From Candidatus Woesearchaeota archaeon (GTDB taxonomy: Archaea > Nanobdellota > Nanobdellia > Woesearchaeales > GW2011-AR15), in contig JAFGSP010000005.1 in assembly GCA_016934775.1 (NCBI GenBank), positions 1 through 6,073 on the forward strand: DNA of 6,073 nt, given 5' to 3'. The notes under the pieces were generated by a model that was not told the origin of the DNA, ran no database searches, and saw only the letters and a program-made list of their open reading frames with translations. The position numbers were made by a program, and so were the translations under genes. Of the stretch, positions 1-4,525 are shown piece by piece. Within the stretch, counting starts at the first letter, position 1, and each line of letters starts with the position of its first letter.

Positions 1-668
1 CAGTTTTTCAGATATTCCTGTATTTTTTTGAAGTGGTCTGGCAGTGTTACATATATCCACTTTATCTTTATGTCCTGTATATAGGGCTTGACATCTGGGT
101 CTTCATCAGTCCTTATCTCGACATCTTCAATGTGAAGGTTTTTCACAACTTCAGATATTTTTTCAATATCGCTTCCAGGGCTTGCTGTAAGCCCTATTAT
201 CCTGGGAAATCTTGATTTTTTCATATACTGCTTGGCTATCCATACATACGCATAATCTCCGGTTGCCCTGTGAGCCTCGTCAAAACCCATCAAAGATATG
301 TCATCAAGGCGTATCCTGTCTGAGATAATATCGTTTTCCAGCCCTTGGGGAGTAGAAAAGATAATCTGCGAACTTTTCCATAGTTTCTCTCTTTTTTCAG
401 GGCTGACATGGCCTGTGAATACAGCCAGTTTTTCTTTATCCATATCAAAATGCTTCAGAAACATATCTCTATATTGGGTTATCAGTGGCCTTGTAGGGCC
501 GAGGAACAGGATTTTTGAGTCAGGATATTTTATAAGCCTCTGGGCAGCTAACATGAGAAACACGAAAGTTTTCCCAAGACCTGTGGGAAGAACCACTAAT
601 GTGTTTTTTTCACAGGCAGTAGCAAGTATTGTCTGCTGATAGAGCCTGGGCTCAAAGTCTTTTATCAT
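1..668 (-). CDS. hef: Hef-type superfamily 2 helicase (FANCM/Mph1 family), N-terminal part, cut by window edge
   Basis: This is the N-terminal helicase lobe of an archaeal Hef protein, which processes stalled replication forks and branched DNA. Reading the minus strand from ATG at 668 gives 222 codons without a stop, running off the left edge. Visible motifs, in order: a Q-motif-like PRLYQ (7-11), Walker A PTGLGKT (28-34), motif Ia GPTRPLITQ (57-65), the Hef/FANCM-type stretch STPQGLENDI (105-114), motif II DEAH (130-133) followed by RATGDYAY, and motif III TASPG (161-165). Full-length Hef adds a second RecA lobe and usually an XPF/ERCC4 nuclease with helix-hairpin-helix repeats; none of these is visible here, so a nuclease-less form cannot be excluded. 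The start is chosen because a TATA box ends 23 nt upstream and no Shine-Dalgarno is seen, implying a leaderless mRNA. It is divergent from the surface-protein gene. The family call is firm; the symbol rests on the N-terminal lobe only. Confidence 0.9.
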   Translation of the reverse strand, partial: MIKDFEPRLYQQTILATACEKNTLVVLPTGLGKTFVFLMLAAQRLIKYPDSKILFLGPTRPLITQYRDMFLKHFDMDKEKLAVFTGHVSPEKREKLWKSSQIIFSTPQGLENDIISDRIRLDDISLMGFDEAHRATGDYAYVWIAKQYMKKSRFPRIIGLTASPGSDIEKISEVVKNLHIEDVEIRTDEDPDVKPYIQDIKIKWIYVTLPDHFKKIQEYLKN

Positions 669-690
669 CAGAATTGAGAAAGCTTCTTGA

Positions 691-698
691 TTTATATA
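691..698 (-). promoter_or_regulatory. TATA box of the Hef gene
   Basis: On the minus strand the sequence reads CCTATATAAATC, with the 8-bp box TATATAAA. Its last base lies 23 nt before the A of the ATG at 668. Archaeal transcription normally starts about that far downstream, so the transcript should begin at or next to the start codon (leaderless). The box closely matches the eL34 promoter (CCTTTATAAATC). Confidence 0.7.
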
Positions 699-721
699 GG
701 TTATAGAAAATGAGAATATAG

Positions 722-736
722 AAACTTTTATATACC
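722..736 (+). promoter_or_regulatory. Promoter (BRE/TATA) of the surface-protein gene
   Basis: AAACTTTTATATACC contains a canonical TTTATATA box (727-734) preceded by an A-rich BRE-like segment. The 15 bases are identical to the promoter core of the DUF106 gene at 2491-2505. The predicted transcription start is near 757, giving a leader of about 55 nt before the ATG at 812. That leader contains the tandem duplication at 766-801. Confidence 0.65.
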
Positions 737-765
737 TCATAAAAAGAATATTCTTTATCTGATAT

Positions 766-801
766 AATATCAAAAAGGGGTTTAATATCAAAAAGGGGTT
801 T
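766..801 (+). repeat. Perfect 18-bp tandem duplication in the surface-protein leader
   Basis: AATATCAAAAAGGGGTTT occurs twice back to back (766-783 and 784-801) with no mismatch. It lies between the promoter and the ATG at 812. Each copy carries a GGGG that could pair weakly, with G-U wobble, with the 16S rRNA 3' end; the second GGGG ends 13 nt before the ATG, a long spacing. The junction of the copies creates TTTAATAT (781-788), ending 24 nt before the ATG, which could act as a second, near-leaderless promoter. Perfect identity suggests a recent slippage event or selection. Confidence 0.9.
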
Positions 802-811
802 GGATTTTTTT

Positions 812-2452
812 ATGGCCAATAAGGAATTATTAGACTGGATAAAGAGTGAAGAGGCCCAGGGATATAATGATTCTCAGCTTGAAGAATATCTTGTAAAGCA
901 GGGATATACAAAGCCAGAGATCGAATCTGCCATTAAAGAGCTGAAAATCAAACCAGGGGCAGGGAAGAAATCATCGTCAAAGTCCAAGAATATTGAAGAA
1001 GAAATAGAGACAAACCCGCATATCGCCTTCTATCTTGTAATAGGTCTCATAATTGTGCTGATTATTTCGACTTTTTTGTTTGTTGGATCGTTCAGCCAGA
1101 TAGGGAAGGTAGAAGAAGGTATAGGGCAGGAGATTGAGGAATCCCAGGAAGAGCTGGCAGACCTGCAGAGCAGATTGAGAGAAGTTGATTCATTGGCGAA
1201 TTCTCTTGAATCTTCAATAGATAATGTCCAGAAGGTTTTAAAGAATACAAGTACAGCATCTTCAGTTGCTTGTGTAGGATGCATTGGGAGTGAGGAAGTA
1301 GATGGGCTTACGAGCGAAGATATTTCCTTGACGCTCGGAGATGTTGCGGAACTTGGCGGATGCACAGATTGTATCAGCTGGTCTGATTTTGTTGATTCAG
1401 ATGCATTGGATGCAGATTTGGAAATAATGCTTGGGACCAAAGACTTGATTATCGATAATGATACGTTTGTAATAGACGGCAGCGCTGACACAATTAAAAT
1501 CGGTCAAGATAATAACACGGTCGAAGTTGAGTTGACAGGTAATCTTCACATATTTTCTGGCAGTCTTTATGTGTCTCAATTATGTCTTCAGGGAACTTGT
1601 TATGGAAATCTATCCGAAATAAATAGCTCGTCATCCTCTTCTTCAGGAAGCAGTGCAGGAAACATCAGCGGATTCGGCGATCTGGATTCAGGGACAGCAA
1701 CTGCAAAATCATTCATCATTGGACAAGGCTCAAGCCTTGCTGCTTCTGGCACAGGAATAGTGAATGCGAACCAGGTTGATTGTCAGGATTGCATTTCAGG
1801 CAATGACCTGGCAGATACTATTGAACTAGACGGGACATTTAGAGTCACTCAGGGAAATAATGATGTTAATTTTGATAATGAAACTCTTTTTATAGACGGA
1901 AGCGGGAACAGAGTGGGAATAGGTACAGATTCACCTGCTTCAGAGCTTGATGTTGCAGGTGAGGTGACTGCAAATTCAGTGACAGTGACTGGCTCTATTA
2001 CTGGCGCAACTGTCTCAGTAAATGCTTTGAGTGTAAACGGTGCAGTTTCTGCAGAATCAGCGGAAATTGAAGGTGATTTAACAGTAGGTGGCACTATTAT
2101 AACTTCAAGCTCAAGCTGTGATACAGGATTTATAATGCTAGGTTCTCTTGGTTGTATAGGGCTTAATGAGGAATTAGATGCATCAGTCACACCTTACCAG
2201 AAAAACTGGCATGAAGCAAACCAATTGTGCTTTAACCTTTATGAGGGCAGACTTCCTACAGCAACAGAATGGTATTTGGCAGCATGGAAATATCCATCAG
2301 AGCTCCAGAATGAGGAAGATGGGGAGGAATGGGTTTCAGATGCAGCCGGAAACAATGTCTTTACGACAATGGGCTTGAGCGGTGTTATTACACGAGCCTA
2401 TCCAAGGGCAGAGACAAGCACATATAAGTTCAGGTGCTTTATCCCAAAATAA
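812..2452 (+). CDS. Membrane-anchored, tail-fibre-like surface protein with C-terminal FGE/C-type-lectin-like domain (putative adhesin)
   Basis: A 546-residue protein, not matched to a named family. Residues 1-45 form a small helical domain; 46-68 are a charged linker; 70-92 are one membrane helix, with lysines on its N-terminal side suggesting N-in, C-out; 98-145 look like a coiled coil. The outer part has CxxC-Ile motifs (C154/C157, C184/C187, C324/C327), a duplicated module with a 140-residue period, a seven-serine linker (272-278), and the stretch RVGIGTDSPASELDVAGEV (367-385), which resembles repeats of phage tail fibres. Residues 436-546 resemble the formylglycine-generating-enzyme/C-type-lectin fold: NWHEA (465-469), C473, GRLPTATEW (479-487), EWVSD (506-510) and terminal FRC (540-542). 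All 12 cysteines are extracellular. A TTG at 800 is in frame, but the ATG at 812 begins the natural domain. I infer a trimeric adhesin or receptor; ligand and oligomeric state are unknown. Confidence 0.75.
   Translation: MANKELLDWIKSEEAQGYNDSQLEEYLVKQGYTKPEIESAIKELKIKPGAGKKSSSKSKNIEEEIETNPHIAFYLVIGLIIVLIISTFLFVGSFSQIGKVEEGIGQEIEESQEELADLQSRLREVDSLANSLESSIDNVQKVLKNTSTASSVACVGCIGSEEVDGLTSEDISLTLGDVAELGGCTDCISWSDFVDSDALDADLEIMLGTKDLIIDNDTFVIDGSADTIKIGQDNNTVEVELTGNLHIFSGSLYVSQLCLQGTCYGNLSEINSSSSSSSGSSAGNISGFGDLDSGTATAKSFIIGQGSSLAASGTGIVNANQVDCQDCISGNDLADTIELDGTFRVTQGNNDVNFDNETLFIDGSGNRVGIGTDSPASELDVAGEVTANSVTVTGSITGATVSVNALSVNGAVSAESAEIEGDLTVGGTIITSSSSCDTGFIMLGSLGCIGLNEELDASVTPYQKNWHEANQLCFNLYEGRLPTATEWYLAAWKYPSELQNEEDGEEWVSDAAGNNVFTTMGLSGVITRAYPRAETSTYKFRCFIPK
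1361..1540 (+). repeat. Internal module copy 1 of the surface protein
   Basis: Codes for residues 184-243. It opens with CTDCIS, has DNDTFVIDGS at 215-224 and ends at Gly243. It aligns without gaps to copy 2 exactly 140 residues later: CxDCIS, D192, L199-D200, G208, D211, DN, IDGS, IG and the final Gly all match. The similarity is at protein level; the DNA has diverged, so the duplication is old. Confidence 0.75.
1781..1960 (+). repeat. Internal module copy 2 of the surface protein
   Basis: Codes for residues 324-383. It opens with CQDCIS, has DNETLFIDGS at 355-364, and ends inside the tail-fibre-like VGIGTDSPASELDVAG stretch. A third, shorter relative may start at C154-V-G-C157-I, without the rest of the module. 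Repeated CxxC-beta units suggest a stalk assembled from stacked blocks. Confidence 0.75.
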
Positions 2453-2453
2453 A

Positions 2454-2488
2454 TTTTTAAGAATTATCTAATTCGTATCCTATTTTTT
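2454..2488 (+). terminator. T-tract terminator after the surface-protein gene
   Basis: A T5 run (2454-2458) immediately after the stop codon and a T6 run (2483-2488) just before the next TATA box match the U-rich tracts that end archaeal transcripts without a hairpin. The next gene has its own promoter, so separate transcription is likely. Confidence 0.5.
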
Positions 2489-2490
2489 CT

Positions 2491-2505
2491 AAACTTTTAT
2501 ATACC
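2491..2505 (+). promoter_or_regulatory. Promoter (BRE/TATA) of the DUF106 gene
   Basis: AAACTTTTATATACC with TTTATATA at 2496-2503, ending 23 nt before the A of the ATG at 2526, implies a leaderless mRNA. The 15-base core is identical to that of the surface-protein gene at 722-736. Confidence 0.75.
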
Positions 2506-2525
2506 CTATCCAAATTCTTAGTCAC

Positions 2526-3323
2526 ATGGCATTTTCGTTGGACCCTGTTCTGGGCTGGTTGTTGTATCTTGATCCTGCATTGGCAATCCTTATAGTTTCG
2601 TTGATTGTATCTTTAATCACGTCTCTCGCACTTAAACTGCTCACAGACCAAACACTTATGAAAGACCTGAAAGAAGAGCAGAAAGAGCTCCAGAAAGAGA
2701 TGAAAGAGCTCAAGAACAACCCGAATAAGCTGGCAAAAGTGAATGAGAGATTCATGGAGACTAATATGAAATACATGAGCCACTCGATGAGGCCGACATT
2801 GTTTACGTTTTTACCGATAATACTTGTTTTTGGATGGCTGAGCTCGCACATAGGCTATTATCCGATTCTGCCTGGAGAAAATTTTCAGCTAACCGCGCTT
2901 TTTGAAAAAGATGCTGAAGGTGAGATTGTCCTTGAAGTTCCGGACGGCATCCAGATAGTAGATGAAGCTGAAAAAGAAGTGCTTCATGAAGAAGTAGACT
3001 GGCTGCTTAAAGGAGACGAAGGGGAATATGAGCTTCTGGTTAAGTATAAGGACAAAGAATATCTGAAAAATGTCATAATAACAAATGAAAGAAAATATGC
3101 ACCAGTGGAGAAAGATTTTAAGAAAAGGATATTGTTCTTTTCTTCATCAGATGAAAACGGCCTGAATAAGCTAGAGTTGAGCAATGAGAAAATCCTGCCT
3201 TTTGAGAATGTTCCTGTCGTAAAAGACTTGCCCTGGATCAGTGGCTGGGGATGGTTCGGTTCATATATCTTCTTTTCACTGATATTCAGCATGTCTTTGA
3301 GAAGGCTGATGAATATTTATTAG
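2526..3323 (+). CDS. DUF106/EMC3-TMCO1 family membrane protein insertase (Oxa1/YidC superfamily)
   Basis: A 265-residue archaeal DUF106 protein, family of the YidC-like insertase MJ0480 and of eukaryotic EMC3 and TMCO1, which help insert membrane proteins. Membrane helix 1 is about 16-39. A Lys/Glu-rich cytosolic coiled coil follows (42-80), then the conserved MRPTLFTFLPIILVFGWL stretch as helix 2 (88-105). The C-terminal WFGSYIFFSLIFSMSLRRL (243-261) is helix 3 and ends with the family's basic turn. Between helices 2 and 3 lies an outward-facing segment of about 125 residues (111-235), rich in charged residues and predicted beta strands; simple family members have a much shorter loop there. 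The gene normally belongs to the secY-adk-DUF106-rpl34e-cmk-rpl14e-cbf5 cluster, and eL34 and eL14 do follow, after one extra gene. The ATG is supported by the leaderless TATA spacing. Confidence 0.88.
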   Translation: MAFSLDPVLGWLLYLDPALAILIVSLIVSLITSLALKLLTDQTLMKDLKEEQKELQKEMKELKNNPNKLAKVNERFMETNMKYMSHSMRPTLFTFLPIILVFGWLSSHIGYYPILPGENFQLTALFEKDAEGEIVLEVPDGIQIVDEAEKEVLHEEVDWLLKGDEGEYELLVKYKDKEYLKNVIITNERKYAPVEKDFKKRILFFSSSDENGLNKLELSNEKILPFENVPVVKDLPWISGWGWFGSYIFFSLIFSMSLRRLMNIY

Positions 3324-3327
3324 GTTA

Positions 3328-3346
3328 CTTTTCTTTCATCTTCTTT
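3328..3346 (+). terminator. Pyrimidine-rich terminator after the DUF106 gene
   Basis: A run of T-rich clusters (T4, T3, T3) just after the TAG stop resembles an archaeal U-tract terminator. An alternative TTG start for the next gene (3345) would lie inside it, one reason to reject that start. Confidence 0.45.
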
Positions 3347-3371
3347 GTGTCTACACAAGAAATCAAATAGG

Positions 3372-3379
3372 TTTAAATA
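3372..3379 (+). promoter_or_regulatory. TATA box of the 241-residue orphan gene
   Basis: TTTAAATA in the context GGTTTAAATATAAT. A start about 23 nt downstream (near 3402) would give a leader of roughly 21 nt before the ATG at 3423. The leader contains GTGAT (3415-3419), which can pair with the 16S rRNA 3' end, but only 3 nt from the ATG. Confidence 0.5.
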
Positions 3380-3422
3380 TAATCTGATTGTCCTACCTAT
3401 CAGAATTTTTAAATGTGATACC

Positions 3423-4148
3423 ATGGATGAAGATACTTTTGTTGCACAAGCCAGTATTTTATTAGATCCTTTCAAGCCAAAGGGCATTTTTTCTAAGGGG
3501 AAAAAGTCTGTGGAAAGAACTGCAAAGTCTCTGTATCTTAATCAAGTCTTTCCAAATGATAAAGCTTATTGTAATCAAGATTTATTACGGATTCTAAGCA
3601 TATTTACTCAAAATTATGATAAGGATACAACTATTGAAACAGTTGCCAATGCTGCTTATATTACATACGATTCTATGAGCGTATCGAGAATAAAAGATCG
3701 TCCTGAAGACAGCCTGGTCACTGAGGTTTGTTGGAACGGTGTTGAACAGATGATAAGTAAATATATCGGTCTTGGTATGTCTGACAGAGATATTGGACCC
3801 TATGCTTTAGGAATAGTGTTGACTTTTAGTGAACTATATGGTTCCATTCCAAATTCAACTATTGGTGGTCAACCTGATTTTCAATACTTAAGTGATTTAG
3901 TAGATTTGATGGCTCAGGAAGCCAGAGAAACAGATTATCCTGACAGGATTGCTCAGGCAGCAATATATGCTGTTCAGGTAATTGCAGAATATGGATTAGG
4001 AGCCGAAGGCTTCGAAGGACTATTTACGAGTGATAAGGATATAGAAGTCCCAGAAGATTTTGGATTACCTTATGGAGTAGATAGGTATAATCCTCTTATT
4101 CGGGAAGTAATTAAAACTAAACTGTATTTGGATGAGGGTGTTCAGTAG
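3423..4148 (+). CDS. Uncharacterised soluble, mostly helical 241-residue protein
   Basis: I do not recognise this protein. It has no signal peptide, membrane segment or metal-binding motif, and only two cysteines (C50, C103). A basic patch at about 18-32 (KPKGIFSKGKKSVER) is followed by amphipathic helices. Aromatic and acidic residues are frequent, with Gly/Pro-rich turns such as NSTIGGQPDF (144-153) and DFGLPYGVDRYNP (212-224). It could be an all-alpha repeat protein, but no clear repeat is visible. The start at 3423 is the first ATG after the predicted transcription start; an in-frame TTG at 3345 would add 26 residues but lies upstream of the TATA box. Codon use is unlike its neighbours: TTA encodes 9 of 21 leucines, against 1 of 14 in eL34 plus eL14 together. 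It sits inside a normally conserved cluster, suggesting a later insertion. Function unknown. Confidence 0.75.
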   Translation: MDEDTFVAQASILLDPFKPKGIFSKGKKSVERTAKSLYLNQVFPNDKAYCNQDLLRILSIFTQNYDKDTTIETVANAAYITYDSMSVSRIKDRPEDSLVTEVCWNGVEQMISKYIGLGMSDRDIGPYALGIVLTFSELYGSIPNSTIGGQPDFQYLSDLVDLMAQEARETDYPDRIAQAAIYAVQVIAEYGLGAEGFEGLFTSDKDIEVPEDFGLPYGVDRYNPLIREVIKTKLYLDEGVQ

Positions 4149-4150
4149 AA

Positions 4151-4160
4151 TTTTTCTTGT
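4151..4160 (+). terminator. T-tract terminator after the orphan gene
   Basis: TTTTTCTTGT begins 3 nt after the TAG stop, just ahead of the eL34 promoter; it is a typical short archaeal U-tract. Confidence 0.4.
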
Positions 4161-4172
4161 CTATTCAAAACC

Positions 4173-4180
4173 TTTATAAA
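4173..4180 (+). promoter_or_regulatory. TATA box of the eL34-eL14 operon
   Basis: CAAAACCTTTATAAATCC carries a BRE-like A-rich segment and the box TTTATAAA, whose last base is 23 nt before the A of the ATG at 4203. The transcript should be leaderless for eL34 and continue into eL14, which has no TATA box of its own. Confidence 0.75.
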
Positions 4181-4202
4181 TCCTCTTTTTTTCCAGAGTG
4201 CT

Positions 4203-4469
4203 ATGCCAGAACCAAGATTCAGGTCAAGGACCTTTAAGAGAGTGCATAAGAAGCTTCCGGGAGGAAGCACTGTTCTTACTCATGAGAAGAGGACTCCACA
4301 GCCGCATAAATGCGCTGTCTGCAAAAAAGAGCTTAAAGGCATACCAAGAGAAAGGCCTTACAAGGTAAAAAAGCTTGGTGTATCAAAAAAAAGGACAGAA
4401 AGACCTTACGGCGGATACTTGTGTTCTGCGTGTTCTAGGAAACTGTTAAAGGAAAAGGCTAGAGCATAA
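4203..4469 (+). CDS. rpl34e: Large-subunit ribosomal protein eL34 (L34e)
   Basis: An 88-residue protein of normal family length, a component of the archaeal/eukaryotic 50S/60S ribosomal subunit. It opens with the family signature MPEPRFRSRTFKRV. The zinc-ribbon cysteines are C37-x2-C40 and C74-x2-C77, and RPYGGYLCSACSRKLLKEK (67-85) is the conserved C-terminal block. The protein is strongly basic, as expected for rRNA binding. It is the first gene of a two-gene unit with eL14, 53 nt apart, and appears leaderless from its TATA spacing. In many archaea cmk lies directly after it; here it does not. Confidence 0.97.
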   Translation: MPEPRFRSRTFKRVHKKLPGGSTVLTHEKRTPQPHKCAVCKKELKGIPRERPYKVKKLGVSKKRTERPYGGYLCSACSRKLLKEKARA

Positions 4470-4509
4470 TCTCTTGTGCGGCTGGCGACACCGCAACAGG
4501 ATAAGAGAT
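4469..4509 (+). promoter_or_regulatory. Hairpin between eL34 and eL14
   Basis: ATCTCTTGT (4469-4477) pairs with ATAAGAGAT (4501-4509) over 9 bp including one G-T wobble. Inside, GCGG (4478-4481) pairs with CCGC (4491-4494), leaving a 9-nt loop and a 6-nt bulge (AACAGG) on the 3' side. The structure begins at the last base of the eL34 stop codon and ends one base before the eL14 Shine-Dalgarno. There is no following T run, so it is unlikely to be a terminator. It may be a ribosomal-protein operator, a processing site or a control of eL14 translation; the role is inference. Confidence 0.55.
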
Positions 4510-4510
4510 C

Positions 4511-4525
4511 GAGGTGATATGAATG
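4511..4525 (+). promoter_or_regulatory. Strong Shine-Dalgarno and start region of eL14
   Basis: GAGGTGAT (4511-4518) is a perfect complement of the usual archaeal 16S rRNA 3' end, 4 nt before the ATG at 4523. Another ATG at 4519, in a different frame, opens a three-codon mini-frame (ATG AAT GTA TGA) overlapping the true start. The SD decides for 4523, which gives the conserved eL14 N-terminus MYEIGRLCVK. Confidence 0.8.

Noticed and set aside
298..639. 113-codon open frame on the plus strand
   Set aside because: It is antisense to the Hef helicase, whose motifs are unmistakable on the minus strand.
800..811. TTG start four codons upstream for the surface protein
   Set aside because: GGGG lies directly against it and the ATG at 812 begins the natural helical domain.
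1030..2190. Minus-strand open frames within the surface-protein gene
   Set aside because: They are Ser/Pro-rich shadows of the Ser/Asp/Gly-rich sense protein with no promoter or start signal.
2117..2452. Confirmed retroelement variable region
   Set aside because: No reverse transcriptase, template repeat or AAY-rich stretch is visible; kept only as a possibility.
2984..3292. Minus-strand open frame within the DUF106 gene
   Set aside because: Shadow of a firmly identified membrane protein; no start signal.
3345..3422. TTG start that would extend the orphan protein by 26 residues
   Set aside because: It lies in the T-rich terminator and upstream of the TATA box; the ATG at 3423 fits the predicted transcript.
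4469..4509. The inter-ribosomal hairpin as an intrinsic terminator
   Set aside because: No T run follows, and eL14 has no promoter of its own, so the transcript must pass through.
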